Below are positions 48,536 to 58,435 of a stretch of 64,000 bases of DNA, in pieces. The stretch covers positions 62,001 to 126,000 of the forward strand of contig NZ_JASBRE010000016.1 of NCBI RefSeq assembly GCF_029960815.1. Direction: 5' to 3'. Made by a program: the position numbers and the translations under genes. Numbering within the stretch: position 1 is the stretch's first letter; each line of letters begins with the position of its first letter. The DNA is from Pseudomonas sp. AL03 (GTDB lineage: Bacteria > Pseudomonadota > Gammaproteobacteria > Pseudomonadales > Pseudomonadaceae). The notes below the pieces were generated by a model. The model was not told where the DNA came from, did not search any database, and saw only the letters and a list, made by a program, of their open reading frames with translations.

Positions 48536-48991
48536 GTGTTTCGCGGAGCTAACGCTATCAGTCTCGACGCAAAGGGCCGTCTCGCTATGCCGAGCCGGTA
48601 CCGTGACGAACTCGTTTCGCGTAGTTCCGGTCAGTTAATCGTCACAATCGATGCCGTTGATCCGTGTTTGTGTGTTTACCCCCTCGATGAGTGGGAAATT
48701 ATTGAAACCAAACTGCGCGCACTGCCTTCGCTTCGCGAAGAGAACCGCCGCCTGCAACGTTTACTGATTGGTAATGCCGTCGACCTCGAGCTCGATGGCA
48801 GTGGTCGTTTTCTGGTTCCGCCGCGTCTTCGTGAATATGCCAAGTTGGATAAGCGCGCGATGTTGGTAGGCCAACTGAACAAGTTCCAATTGTGGGACGA
48901 GGATGCCTGGGATGCGGTTTCTGCCGCTGACCTGGCTGCCATTCAACAACCGGGCGCCATGCCTGATGAACTGCGTGATTTGATCCTGTGA
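48536..48991 (+). CDS. mraZ: Transcriptional regulator MraZ
   Basis: A 151-residue AbrB/MazE-like DNA-binding protein with two copies of the MraZ motif: FRGANAISLDAKGRLAMPSRY (about 2-22) and IGNAVDLELDGSGRFLVPPRL (about 79-99). It forms ring-like oligomers that bind 10-bp repeats at its own promoter, three of which are visible 42-66 bp upstream. The start is GTG at 48536, with TTGGAG upstream. Its stop overlaps rsmH by 4 bases. Confidence 0.97.
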   Translation: MFRGANAISLDAKGRLAMPSRYRDELVSRSSGQLIVTIDAVDPCLCVYPLDEWEIIETKLRALPSLREENRRLQRLLIGNAVDLELDGSGRFLVPPRLREYAKLDKRAMLVGQLNKFQLWDEDAWDAVSAADLAAIQQPGAMPDELRDLIL

Positions 48992-49935
48992 CTATTGATA
49001 GCGGCTTTAACCACATCACCGTACTGCTTGACGAAGCCGTGGAGGCTCTCGCCGTACGTCCTGATGGCTGCTATCTGGACGGTACGTTCGGGCGTGGCGG
49101 ACACAGCAGGTTGATCTTGAGCCAGCTCGGTCCCGATGGACGGGTACTCGGATTCGATAAAGATCCTCAAGCGATTGCCACCGGGCAAACGCTAGCGGCC
49201 GAAGACGGCCGCTTTGTCGTTGTACAGCGCAGCTTTGCCGAGCTCGGTTCGGAAGTCGCCGAACGGGGTCTGGCCGGCAAGGTCAGCGGCGTTTTGCTCG
49301 ACCTCGGCGTGTCTTCGCCGCAGCTCGACGACCCTGAGCGCGGCTTCAGTTTCCTCAATGATGGCCCGCTGGACATGCGCATGGATCCGTCCCGCGGGAT
49401 CAGCGCTGCCGAATTCGTCAACACCGCCCCGGTGGAAGAAATCGCCCGGGTGTTCAAGCAATACGGCGAAGAACGTTTCTCCGGCCGGATGGCCCGTGCC
49501 GTGGCCGAGCGTCGCGACATCAAGCCGTTCGAGCGCACTGCCGATCTGGCTGAAGTCCTGAAAGTGGCCAACCCGGCGTGGGAAAAGGGCAAGAACCCGG
49601 CGACCCGTGCGTTCCAGGGCTTGCGGATTCACGTCAACAACGAACTGGGCGATCTGGAAGCCGGCCTCGAAGCCGCACTGGAATGCCTTGAAGTCGGCGG
49701 CCGTCTGGTCGTCATCAGCTTCCACTCGCTGGAAGACCGCATCGTCAAACTGTTCATGCGCAAACTGGTGAAAGGCGAAGCCGACAACCTGCCGCGCAAC
49801 CTGCCGGTACGTCACGTCGCCTTCGAACCGATCATCAAAATCCATGGCAAAGCCCAGTCCGCCTCCGAGGCCGAACTCAAAGCCAACCCACGTTCCCGTA
49901 GCGCCGTCATGCGCGTCGCCGAGAAGCTGCGGTGA
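48988..49935 (+). CDS. rsmH: 16S rRNA (cytosine-1402-N4)-methyltransferase
   Basis: A 315-residue enzyme that adds the N4-methyl of m4Cm1402; RsmI, also in this window, adds the 2'-O-methyl at the same nucleotide. LDGTFGRGGHSRLIL (about 31-45) is the SAM loop, and LLDLGVSSPQLDDPERGFSF and ISFHSLEDRIVK are diagnostic. GTG start in a GTGA overlap with mraZ. Confidence 0.98.
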   Translation: MTIDSGFNHITVLLDEAVEALAVRPDGCYLDGTFGRGGHSRLILSQLGPDGRVLGFDKDPQAIATGQTLAAEDGRFVVVQRSFAELGSEVAERGLAGKVSGVLLDLGVSSPQLDDPERGFSFLNDGPLDMRMDPSRGISAAEFVNTAPVEEIARVFKQYGEERFSGRMARAVAERRDIKPFERTADLAEVLKVANPAWEKGKNPATRAFQGLRIHVNNELGDLEAGLEAALECLEVGGRLVVISFHSLEDRIVKLFMRKLVKGEADNLPRNLPVRHVAFEPIIKIHGKAQSASEAELKANPRSRSAVMRVAEKLR

Positions 49936-50225
49936 GCAAGCTTTTCGCCAAGCCACTTCCCGGCGGAAGCTTTTTCATGCTGCTGCTGTTTATTGGCGTG
50001 CTCGTGTCGGCCATCGGTGTTTCCTACAGCGCCCACTGGAACCGTCAGCTGTTGAATTCGCTGTACAACGAATTGAGCGTGCGTGACAAGGCGCAAGCGG
50101 AGTGGGGCCGTTTGATTCTCGAACAGAGCACCTGGACCGCCCACAGCCGTATCGAAGTCCTGGCGACCGAGCAACTGAAGATGCGTATTCCTGGCGCAGC
50201 TGAAGTGCAGATGGTGGCGCCATGA
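49932..50225 (+). CDS. ftsL: Cell division protein FtsL
   Basis: A 97-residue bitopic membrane protein of the FtsQLB complex. Short cytoplasmic part, membrane helix FFMLLLFIGVLVSAIGVSYS (about 14-33), then a periplasmic coiled coil that pairs with FtsB. GTG start overlapping the rsmH stop by 4 bases, and a 4-base overlap with ftsI. Confidence 0.95.
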   Translation: MSKLFAKPLPGGSFFMLLLFIGVLVSAIGVSYSAHWNRQLLNSLYNELSVRDKAQAEWGRLILEQSTWTAHSRIEVLATEQLKMRIPGAAEVQMVAP

Positions 50226-51964
50226 TGAAACTCGAGGGCGCACTCTTTCCGTGGCGATTCCGCTTGGTGCTGGGTTTGCTTGGCGTTATGGTCGCGGCGA
50301 TTGCCTGGCGCATTATCGACCTGCAAGTGGTTGACCGTGCCTTCCTTAAAGGTCAGGGCGATGCGCGCAGCGTTCGTCATATTCCGATTCCGGCTCACCG
50401 TGGTCTGATCACTGACCGTAACGGCGAGCCTTTGGCCGTCAGTACGCCGGTCACCACGCTGTGGGCCAACGCCAAGGAAATGCAGCTGGCCAAAGAGAAG
50501 TGGCCTGCACTGGCGGCCGCTCTGGGCCAGGACCCTAAAGCCCTGGCCGAGCGTCTCGAAGCCCAAGCCAATAAAGAATTCATCTACCTGGTGCGCGGGC
50601 TGACCCCCGAGCAGGGGCAGTCTGTGCTCGACCTGAAAGTGCCGGGCGTTTACGGCATCGAAGAATTCCGCCGTTTCTACCCGGCCGGTGAAGTCACCGC
50701 CCATATGGTCGGCTTCACCGACATCGATGATCACGGTCGAGAAGGTGTCGAGCTGGCTTATGACGAATGGCTGGCCGGTGTCCCCGGCAAGCGGCAGGTC
50801 ATCAAGGACCGGCGCGGTCGACTTATCAAAGATGTTCAGGTGACCAAAAACGCCAAGGCCGGCAAGCCCTTGGCGTTGTCCATTGATCTGCGTCTGCAAT
50901 ATTTGGCCAACCGCGAACTGCGTAACGCGATCATCGAGAACGGCGCCAAGGCTGGCAGCCTGGTGATCATGGACGTGAAGACCGGCGAGATCCTCGCCAT
51001 GGTTAACCAGCCGACCTACAACCCAAACAACCGTCGCAACCTGCAACCGGCGATGATGCGCAACCGCGCGATGATCGACGTGTTCGAACCGGGTTCGACC
51101 ATGAAAGCGATCTCCATGAGCGCTGCGATTGAAACCGGTCGCTGGAAACCGACCGACACCGTCGAGGTTTACCCAGGCACGCTCCAAATCGGCAAATACA
51201 CCATTCGCGACGTCTCCAAGACTGAAGGCCCGGTGCTCGACCTGACCGGCATTCTGATCAATTCCAGTAACGTCGGCATGAGTAAGGTCGCGTTTGATAT
51301 CGGCGGCGAAACCATTTTCCGCCTGGCGCAGAAAGTCGGCCTTGGCCAGGACACCGGCCTGGGTTTCCCAGGCGAGCGCGTGGGCAACCTCCCTAACTAC
51401 CGCGAATGGCGTAAGGCTGAAACCGCCACGCTGTCCTACGGTTACGGCATTTCCGTGACCGCGATCCAATTGGTCCACGCTTTCTCCGCGTTGGCGAACA
51501 ACGGTCGCCTCGCGCCCCTGACCCTGATCAAAACCGACAAGGCGCCGCAAACCACGCAAGTGCTACCGGAAACGGTGGCGAAAACCATGCAGACCATGCT
51601 GCAGCAAGTGATCGAAGCGCCGCGCGGTGTGTTCCGTGCGCAGGTGCCGGCGTATCACGTGGGCGGCAAGTCGGGTACCGCGCGTAAAACGTCGGTCGGT
51701 ACCAAAGGCTACGCCGAGAATTCCTACCGTTCGCTGTTCGCCGGCTTCGGCCCGATGAGCGATCCGCGCTACGCCATCGTGGTGGTGATCGATGAACCGA
51801 CCAAGGCCGGTTACTACGGTGGTCTGGTATCGGCGCCGGTGTTCAGCAAAGTGATGTCCGGGACGCTGCGCCTGATGAACGTCACCCCGGACAATCTGCC
51901 ACCTACTCAACAAGCGAACGCAGTACCGGTCGTTCCGCTGAAAGCCAATGGAGGGCGCGGCTGA
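50222..51964 (+). CDS. ftsI: Penicillin-binding protein 3, septal transpeptidase FtsI
   Basis: A 580-residue bitopic class B PBP cross-linking septal peptidoglycan with FtsW. Membrane helix at about 17-33; pedestal domain with R-G-L-I-T-D-R-N-G-E-P-L-A-V-S. Active-site motifs: S-T-M-K with Ser292 in EPGSTMK, S-S-N in LINSSNVGMSK, and K-S-G-T at about 483-486. Target of several beta-lactams. It starts ATGATG inside the ftsL end. Confidence 0.98.
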   Translation: MMKLEGALFPWRFRLVLGLLGVMVAAIAWRIIDLQVVDRAFLKGQGDARSVRHIPIPAHRGLITDRNGEPLAVSTPVTTLWANAKEMQLAKEKWPALAAALGQDPKALAERLEAQANKEFIYLVRGLTPEQGQSVLDLKVPGVYGIEEFRRFYPAGEVTAHMVGFTDIDDHGREGVELAYDEWLAGVPGKRQVIKDRRGRLIKDVQVTKNAKAGKPLALSIDLRLQYLANRELRNAIIENGAKAGSLVIMDVKTGEILAMVNQPTYNPNNRRNLQPAMMRNRAMIDVFEPGSTMKAISMSAAIETGRWKPTDTVEVYPGTLQIGKYTIRDVSKTEGPVLDLTGILINSSNVGMSKVAFDIGGETIFRLAQKVGLGQDTGLGFPGERVGNLPNYREWRKAETATLSYGYGISVTAIQLVHAFSALANNGRLAPLTLIKTDKAPQTTQVLPETVAKTMQTMLQQVIEAPRGVFRAQVPAYHVGGKSGTARKTSVGTKGYAENSYRSLFAGFGPMSDPRYAIVVVIDEPTKAGYYGGLVSAPVFSKVMSGTLRLMNVTPDNLPPTQQANAVPVVPLKANGGRG

Positions 51965-53427
51965 TGTCTCTGAGCCTGAATAAGATTTTCGCCCACGCGG
52001 GCCGCGATCTGTTGATCCGCGAACTGACCCTGGACAGCCGCAACGTGCGGGCTGGCGACCTGTTTCTCGCCGTCCCTGGCGGCAAGTTCGACGGTCGTGC
52101 GCACATTGCCGACGCCCTGCAACGCGGCGCTGCCGCTGTGGCGTATGAGGTCGAAGGTGCGACCGTGTTGCCGATTACCGATGTGCCGTTGATTCCGGTC
52201 AAAGGCCTGGCGGCGCAGTTGTCCGACATCGCCGGACGCTTTTATGGCGACCCTAGTCGTCACCTGAACCTGATCGGCGTGACCGGCACCAACGGCAAAA
52301 CCAGCGTGACTCAGTTGGTTGCCCAGGCGCTCGACCTGCTCGGTCAGCACTGCGGCATCGTCGGCACGTTGGGTACCGGTTTTTACGGCGCGCTCGAAAG
52401 CGGCTTGCACACCACGCCGAACCCGATCGCCGTGCAAGCGACCCTTGCTGACCTGAAAAAGGCCGGCGCCAAAGCGGTTGCCATGGAAGTCTCGTCTCAT
52501 GGTCTGGACCAGGGCCGCGTGACCGCACTGGCGTTCGATGTGGCGGTGATGACCAACCTGTCCCGTGATCACCTGGATTACCACGGCACCATGCAAGCCT
52601 ACGGCGAAGCCAAGGCCAAGCTGTTTGCCTGGAATGATTTGAAATGCCGGGTGGTCAATCTCGACGACGATTTCGGCCGGCAACTGGCTGCGGATAAACG
52701 CGAATCGCGCTTGATCACCTACAGCCTGGAAGATGCCAGTGCTTACCTTTATTGCCGTGAAGCGCAATTCGGCGACGAAGGTGTACGCGCCACGTTGGTT
52801 ACGCCGCAGGGCGAGCATCATTTGCGCAGCACCTTGCTCGGTCGTTTCAACCTGAGCAACGTGCTGGCCGCGGTCGGCGCCTTGCTCGGTCTGGACTACG
52901 CGCTGGACGAAATCCTCAAGGTCCTGCCAAAACTTGAAGGCCCGGCCGGACGCATGCAGCGCCTCGGCGGTGGCAATCAGCCGCTGGTCGTGGTCGATTA
53001 CGCCCACACCCCGGATGCGTTGGAAAAAGTCCTGATGGCCCTGCGTCCTCACGCCAAGGGCCGTTTGCTGTGCCTGTTCGGTTGCGGCGGAGATCGCGAT
53101 CGCGGCAAGCGTCCGCTGATGGCCGAAGTGGTCGAGCGTCTGGCTGACGGCGTGCTGGTGACCGATGACAACCCGCGAACCGAAGACCCGGCAGTGATCT
53201 TCGACGACATCCGCGCCGGTTTCAAGGCTGTGGATAAAGTCACTTTCGTCGCTGGCCGTGGCCAGGCGATTGCCCAATTGATCGCCAGCGCTTCGGCGGA
53301 TGACGTGATTGTCCTGGCCGGTAAAGGTCACGAGGACTATCAGGAAATCAACGGCCAGCGTCACGAATTCTCCGACCTGGTCGAAGCGGATCACGCCCTC
53401 ACCGCGTGGGAGGTGGCTCATGCTTAA
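51964..53427 (+). CDS. murE: UDP-N-acetylmuramoyl-L-alanyl-D-glutamate--2,6-diaminopimelate ligase
   Basis: A 487-residue Mur ligase adding meso-diaminopimelate to the peptidoglycan precursor. ATP loop VTGTNGKTSVTQLV (about 107-120), carbamylated-lysine region and the specificity motif DNPRTEDP (about 400), which marks the diaminopimelate rather than lysine enzyme. Its ATG shares one base with the ftsI stop. Confidence 0.98.
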   Translation: MSLSLNKIFAHAGRDLLIRELTLDSRNVRAGDLFLAVPGGKFDGRAHIADALQRGAAAVAYEVEGATVLPITDVPLIPVKGLAAQLSDIAGRFYGDPSRHLNLIGVTGTNGKTSVTQLVAQALDLLGQHCGIVGTLGTGFYGALESGLHTTPNPIAVQATLADLKKAGAKAVAMEVSSHGLDQGRVTALAFDVAVMTNLSRDHLDYHGTMQAYGEAKAKLFAWNDLKCRVVNLDDDFGRQLAADKRESRLITYSLEDASAYLYCREAQFGDEGVRATLVTPQGEHHLRSTLLGRFNLSNVLAAVGALLGLDYALDEILKVLPKLEGPAGRMQRLGGGNQPLVVVDYAHTPDALEKVLMALRPHAKGRLLCLFGCGGDRDRGKRPLMAEVVERLADGVLVTDDNPRTEDPAVIFDDIRAGFKAVDKVTFVAGRGQAIAQLIASASADDVIVLAGKGHEDYQEINGQRHEFSDLVEADHALTAWEVAHA

Positions 53428-54787
53428 AGCCTTGAAACTGAGCGAACTGACCGGCGCGCTGAATGCCCGCTTGATCGCTGCCGATGCCAGCTTCGACGGT
53501 GTCAGCATCGACAGCCGTGCGATCAAACCCGGCCAACTCTTCATTGCCCTGACCGGTCCGCGTTTCGATGGTCATGACTATCTCAATGACGTTGCCGCAA
53601 AAGGCGCCGTAGCGGCGCTGGTCGAGCGCGAAGTCGCCGACAGCGCACTCCCGCAATTGCTGGTCAAAGACACCCGCCAGGCCCTCGGCCAACTGGGCGC
53701 GATGAACCGTGCTGCTTATACCAACCCGGTCGCGGCCATCACTGGCTCCAGCGGTAAAACCACGGTCAAGGAAATGCTCGCAAGCATCCTGCGCACCCGT
53801 GGTCCGGTGCTGGCGACCCGCGGCAACCTGAACAATGATCTCGGCGTTCCGCTGACCCTGCTTGAACTCGCGCCGGAACATACCGCTGCGGTGATCGAAC
53901 TGGGTGCTTCGCGGCTCGGCGAAATTGCCTACACCGTCGGCATGACCAAACCTCATGTGGCCGTGCTCAACAACGCCGGGACCGCCCACGTCGGTGAGTT
54001 CGGCGGGCCGGAAAAAATCGTTGAAGCCAAGGGCGAGATTATTGAAGGGCTGGATGCCGATGGCGTCGCCGTTCTCAATCTTGACGACAAGGCGTTCGGC
54101 ATCTGGAAGACCCGCGCTGCCGGTCGCAAAGTGCTGACCTTCGCCCTGAGCAATGTCAGCGCCGATTTCTATGCCAGCGATCTGGACCGTGACGCTCGCG
54201 GTTGCCCGGCGTTCAATCTGCACAGTCCTGAAGGTATGGAACGCGTCCAACTGAACCTGCTCGGCACCCATAACGTTGCCAATGCCATGGCCGCCGCAGC
54301 CGCTGCCCATGCGCTGGGCGTGTCGCTGTCCGGCATCGCCAGCGGTCTCGGCGCGGTGCAACCGGTCAAGGGGCGCACCGTCGCGCAACTGGCCACCCAT
54401 GGCATGCGCGTGATCGATGACACGTACAACGCGAACCCCACCTCTATGTGCGCCGCCGTTGATATACTCGCCGGCTTTTCCGGTCGCACCGTTCTGGTGC
54501 TCGGAGATATCGGCGAGCTGGGCGATTGGGCGGAGCAGGGACATCGCGATGTGGGCGAGTACGCCCGCGGCAAGGTTTCCGCGCTTTACGCCGTCGGGCC
54601 AATGATGGCTCACGCGGTGAACGCTTTCGGTCCGCAGGCTTTTCACTTCGCCACTCAGGCTGAGCTGATCAAGGCCCTGGGCGCCGAGCAAGACACAAAC
54701 ACCACCATTTTGATCAAGGGCTCGCGCAGCGCTGCGATGGAAAACATCGTCGCCGCTTTGTGCGGGACCAGCCTGGAGAAACATTAA
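53420..54787 (+). CDS. murF: UDP-N-acetylmuramoyl-tripeptide--D-alanyl-D-alanine ligase
   Basis: A 455-residue Mur ligase that adds D-Ala-D-Ala in the cytoplasm. ATP loop ITGSSGKTTVKEML (about 107-120); N-x-x-N-x-x-G-V-P-L-T (GNLNNDLGVPLTLLEL); DDTYNANPTSM. The ATG at 53420 overlaps murE by 8 bases; longer upstream frame rejected. Confidence 0.98.
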   Translation: MLKALKLSELTGALNARLIAADASFDGVSIDSRAIKPGQLFIALTGPRFDGHDYLNDVAAKGAVAALVEREVADSALPQLLVKDTRQALGQLGAMNRAAYTNPVAAITGSSGKTTVKEMLASILRTRGPVLATRGNLNNDLGVPLTLLELAPEHTAAVIELGASRLGEIAYTVGMTKPHVAVLNNAGTAHVGEFGGPEKIVEAKGEIIEGLDADGVAVLNLDDKAFGIWKTRAAGRKVLTFALSNVSADFYASDLDRDARGCPAFNLHSPEGMERVQLNLLGTHNVANAMAAAAAAHALGVSLSGIASGLGAVQPVKGRTVAQLATHGMRVIDDTYNANPTSMCAAVDILAGFSGRTVLVLGDIGELGDWAEQGHRDVGEYARGKVSALYAVGPMMAHAVNAFGPQAFHFATQAELIKALGAEQDTNTTILIKGSRSAAMENIVAALCGTSLEKH

Positions 54788-55869
54788 TGCTGCTGCTGCT
54801 AGCGGAGTATCTGCAACAGTTCTACAAAGGCTTCGCGGTCTTTCAGTACCTGACCCTGCGCGGGATTCTCGGTGTGCTGACCGCGTTGGTTTTGTCGCTG
54901 TGCTTTGGCCCGTGGATGATCCGCACTTTGCAGAACCGTCAGATCGGTCAATCCGTTCGCAACGACGGTCCACAATCGCACTTGTCCAAGTCGGGCACCC
55001 CGACCATGGGCGGCGCACTGATTCTTTCGTCCATCGGCGTCAGCACGTTGCTTTGGGCTGACCTGTCCAATCGTTACGTGTGGACCGTGCTGCTGGTGAC
55101 CCTGTTGTTCGGCGCCATCGGCTGGGTCGACGATTACCGCAAAGTGATCGAGAAGAACTCCCGTGGCTTGCCGAGCCGCTGGAAGTATTTCTGGCAATCG
55201 GTGTTCGGCCTGGGCGCGGCAATCTTCCTTTACATGACCGCAGCGACACCGGTGGAAACCACCCTGATCCTGCCGATGCTCAAGGACCACAGCATTGCGC
55301 TGGGCGCAGGTTTCATCGTCCTGACGTACTTCGTGATCGTCGGCTCGAGCAACGCGGTCAACCTGACCGACGGCCTCGACGGTCTGGCGATCATGCCCAC
55401 CGTCATGGTCGGCGGCGGGTTGGGGATCTTCTGCTACCTGTCGGGTAACGTGAAATTCGCTGAATACCTGTTGATCCCGTATGTGCCGGGCGCAGGCGAG
55501 TTGATTGTGTTCTGCGGCGCCTTGATCGGCGCGGGCCTCGGGTTCCTCTGGTTCAACACGTATCCGGCTCAGGTGTTCATGGGCGACGTCGGCGCACTGG
55601 CGCTGGGCGCGGCCCTGGGCACCATCGCGGTGATCGTCCGTCAGGAAATCGTCCTGTTCATCATGGGCGGCGTTTTTGTGATGGAGACCCTGTCAGTCGT
55701 CATCCAGGTTGCTTCCTTCAAGCTCACCGGTCGCCGTGTGTTCCGCATGGCACCGATTCACCACCACTTTGAACTCAAGGGCTGGCCCGAGCCACGTGTG
55801 ATCGTCCGATTCTGGATCATCACCGTGATTCTCGTGTTGGTTGGCCTTGCCACCCTGAAGCTGAGGTAG
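54787..55869 (+). CDS. mraY: Phospho-N-acetylmuramoyl-pentapeptide-transferase
   Basis: A 360-residue integral membrane enzyme making lipid I from UDP-MurNAc-pentapeptide and undecaprenyl phosphate. About ten helices; SGTPTMGGALIL, the D-D-Y-R pair (VDDYRKV), NLTDGLDGLA and MGDVGALALG with catalytic Asp, and HHHFELKGW. Exactly the E. coli length. It starts at the TAATG overlap with murF. Confidence 0.98.
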   Translation: MLLLLAEYLQQFYKGFAVFQYLTLRGILGVLTALVLSLCFGPWMIRTLQNRQIGQSVRNDGPQSHLSKSGTPTMGGALILSSIGVSTLLWADLSNRYVWTVLLVTLLFGAIGWVDDYRKVIEKNSRGLPSRWKYFWQSVFGLGAAIFLYMTAATPVETTLILPMLKDHSIALGAGFIVLTYFVIVGSSNAVNLTDGLDGLAIMPTVMVGGGLGIFCYLSGNVKFAEYLLIPYVPGAGELIVFCGALIGAGLGFLWFNTYPAQVFMGDVGALALGAALGTIAVIVRQEIVLFIMGGVFVMETLSVVIQVASFKLTGRRVFRMAPIHHHFELKGWPEPRVIVRFWIITVILVLVGLATLKLR

Positions 55870-55874
55870 AACGA

Positions 55875-57221
55875 GTGTCTCTGATCGCTTCTGACCACTT
55901 CCGCATCGTTGTCGGCCTCGGCAAGAGCGGCATGTCCCTGGTTCGCTTCCTGGCGAACCGGGGCGTGTCGTTTGCTGTCGCCGATACGCGGGAAAATCCA
56001 CCGGAACTGGCCACGCTCAAGCGTGACTATCCGCACGTGGAAGTGCGTTGTGGCGAGCTGGACGTCGAGTTCCTGTGCCGCGCCGACGAGCTCTACGTGA
56101 GCCCCGGCCTGGCGCTGGCGACCCCGGCCCTGCAGGCCGCCGCCCTCCGTGGCGTGAAATTGTCCGGTGACATCGAGCTGTTCGCGCGTAACGCGAAAGC
56201 GCCGATTGTCGCCATCAGCGGTTCCAACGCGAAAAGCACCGTCACCACGTTGGTGGGCGAGATGGCTGCAGCGGCCGGCAAGCGTGTCGCCGTCGGCGGT
56301 AACCTCGGTACGCCGGCGCTGGATCTGCTCAGTGACGACGTCGAGCTGTACGTGATGGAGTTGTCGAGCTTCCAGCTCGAAACCACCGATCAACTGAACG
56401 CCGAAGTGGCGACCGTGCTCAACGTCAGCGAAGACCACATGGACCGCTACAGCGGTCTGCCGGCCTATCACCTGGCCAAGCACCGGATCTTCCGAGGTGC
56501 GAAGCAGTTTGTGGTCAACCGTCAGGATGCCCTGAGCCGTCCGCTGATGGGCGAAGGTCAGCCATGCTGGACTTTCGGTTTGAGCAAACCTGATTTCAAG
56601 GCCTTCGGTATTCGCGAAGAAGACGGCGAGAAGTACCTGGCCTTCGAGTTCCAGAACCTGATGCCGGTGCGCGAGTTGAAGATTCGCGGCGCCCATAACC
56701 AGTCCAACGCCCTGGCGGCCTTGGCCCTGGGCCATGCTGTTGGCCTGCCGTTCGATGCCATGCTGTCGAGCCTGCGTACTTTCGCCGGGCTTGAGCATCG
56801 CTGCCAATGGGTCCGCGACCTGAATGGCGTGGGCTACTACAACGATTCCAAAGCCACCAACGTCGGCGCCGCACTGGCTGCCATCGAAGGCCTGGGCGCG
56901 GACATCGACGGCAAGCTCGTGCTGATCGCCGGTGGCGATGGCAAGGGTGCCGAGTTCAAGGACCTGCGTGATCCGGTCGCGGTTAACTGCCGCGCCGTGG
57001 TGCTGATGGGTCGCGACTCCGAGCTGATCGCTCAGGCCATCGGCGATGCCGTGCCACTGATTCGCGTCAACTCGCTGGACGAAGCCGTCGCGCAATGCCG
57101 CGCCATCGCCGAACCGGGCGACGCGGTGCTGCTGTCGCCAGCCTGCGCCAGTTTCGACATGTTCAAGAATTACGAAGACCGTGGTCACCAGTTCGTCCGC
57201 GCTGTGGAGGATCTGGCATGA
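55875..57221 (+). CDS. murD: UDP-N-acetylmuramoylalanine--D-glutamate ligase
   Basis: A 448-residue Mur ligase. N-terminal G-x-G-K-S-G motif (VGLGKSGMSLVRFL), ATP loop SGSNAKSTVTTLVGEM (about 112-127), where Ala replaces the commoner Gly before Lys, YYNDSKATNVGA and LLSPACASFDMF near the end. GTG start at 55875, 5 bp after mraY. Confidence 0.97.
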   Translation: MSLIASDHFRIVVGLGKSGMSLVRFLANRGVSFAVADTRENPPELATLKRDYPHVEVRCGELDVEFLCRADELYVSPGLALATPALQAAALRGVKLSGDIELFARNAKAPIVAISGSNAKSTVTTLVGEMAAAAGKRVAVGGNLGTPALDLLSDDVELYVMELSSFQLETTDQLNAEVATVLNVSEDHMDRYSGLPAYHLAKHRIFRGAKQFVVNRQDALSRPLMGEGQPCWTFGLSKPDFKAFGIREEDGEKYLAFEFQNLMPVRELKIRGAHNQSNALAALALGHAVGLPFDAMLSSLRTFAGLEHRCQWVRDLNGVGYYNDSKATNVGAALAAIEGLGADIDGKLVLIAGGDGKGAEFKDLRDPVAVNCRAVVLMGRDSELIAQAIGDAVPLIRVNSLDEAVAQCRAIAEPGDAVLLSPACASFDMFKNYEDRGHQFVRAVEDLA

Positions 57222-58435
57222 GCCTGAGAAATATCATCAAGCCATACCCGTCGCCGATCATCACCGGGCGCGGTATCGACCTCGACTTCCCGATGCTCGC
57301 CGGCTGCCTGGCATTGATCGGCCTCGGGCTGGTCATGATTGCATCGGCATCGACCGAAGTAGCAGCGGTGCAGTCGGGTAGTGCCCTGTATTACATGATT
57401 CGCCACCTTATCTACGTGGTGCTGGGCCTTGGCGCCTGCTTCGTCACCATGATGATTCCGATCGCCACCTGGCAACGTCTGGGCTGGCTGATGCTGATTG
57501 GTGCGTTCGGTTTACTGGTGATGGTGATCATCCCGGGGATCGGCCGTGAAGTGAACGGTTCGATGCGCTGGATCGGCTTCAGCTTCTTCAACGTCCAGCC
57601 TTCTGAGATCGCCAAGGTGTTCGTGGTGATCTACCTCGCCGGTTATCTGGTGCGTCGCCAGAAAGAAGTGCGTGAAAGCTGGATGGGCTTTTTCAAGCCG
57701 TTCATCGTTCTGCTGCCAATGGCGGGTCTGTTGCTGATGGAGCCGGACTTCGGTGCCACCGTCGTGATGATGGGGGCTGCGGCGGCGATGCTGTTCCTCG
57801 GCGGGGTCGGGCTGTTCCGTTTTTCCCTGATGGTTATCCTCGCGGTCGGGGCGGTGGTGTTGCTGATTCAAGTGCAGCCGTATCGAATGGCGCGGTTGAC
57901 CAACTTTGCGGATCCGTGGGCCGACCAGTTCGGTGCTGGGTACCAGTTGTCCCAAGCATTAATCGCTTTTGGTCGCGGGGAATGGCTGGGCGTAGGCCTG
58001 GGCAACAGCGTGCAGAAACAGTTCTACCTGCCGGAAGCCCACACCGACTTCGTGTTCTCGGTCCTGGCCGAGGAGCTGGGTGCCGTGGGTTCCTTGTGCA
58101 CAGTGGCGCTGTTCGTCTTTGTTTGTGTGCGTGGCATGTACATCGGCTATTGGGCCGAGAAGGCCAAGCAATTCTTCGCTGCCTACATCGCGTACGGCCT
58201 GTCTTTTCTGTGGATTGGTCAGTTCCTGATCAACATCGGAGTGAACGTCGGCCTGCTGCCGACCAAGGGTCTGACCCTGCCGTTCCTCAGTTATGGCGGT
58301 AGTTCGTTGGTGATCTGCTGTGCCTGTCTCGGCTTGTTGCTGCGTATCGAGTGGGAAAGTCGAACCCATTTGGGCAGTGAAGAGATGGAGTTCCATGAGA
58401 GCGACTTCGCCGAGGAGCCGACCCATGGGCGCTAA
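57218..58435 (+). CDS. ftsW: Septal peptidoglycan polymerase FtsW (SEDS family)
   Basis: A 405-residue SEDS glycosyltransferase with about ten helices that polymerises lipid II at the septum together with FtsI. GREVNGSMRWIGFSFFNVQPSE and the C-terminal LPTKGLTLPFLSYGGSSLV are signatures; the catalytic Asp region is in LPEAHTDFVFSVLAEELG. ATG in a 4-base overlap with murD. Confidence 0.97.
   Translation: MSLRNIIKPYPSPIITGRGIDLDFPMLAGCLALIGLGLVMIASASTEVAAVQSGSALYYMIRHLIYVVLGLGACFVTMMIPIATWQRLGWLMLIGAFGLLVMVIIPGIGREVNGSMRWIGFSFFNVQPSEIAKVFVVIYLAGYLVRRQKEVRESWMGFFKPFIVLLPMAGLLLMEPDFGATVVMMGAAAAMLFLGGVGLFRFSLMVILAVGAVVLLIQVQPYRMARLTNFADPWADQFGAGYQLSQALIAFGRGEWLGVGLGNSVQKQFYLPEAHTDFVFSVLAEELGAVGSLCTVALFVFVCVRGMYIGYWAEKAKQFFAAYIAYGLSFLWIGQFLINIGVNVGLLPTKGLTLPFLSYGGSSLVICCACLGLLLRIEWESRTHLGSEEMEFHESDFAEEPTHGR

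Noticed and set aside
53399..55018. 539-codon minus-strand frame opposite murF/mraY
   Set aside because: Shadow frame caused by codon bias; the plus strand carries unmistakable Mur proteins.
55758..57188. 476-codon minus-strand frame opposite murD
   Set aside because: Shadow of murD; composition rich in H, Q, V and R as typical for antisense frames.
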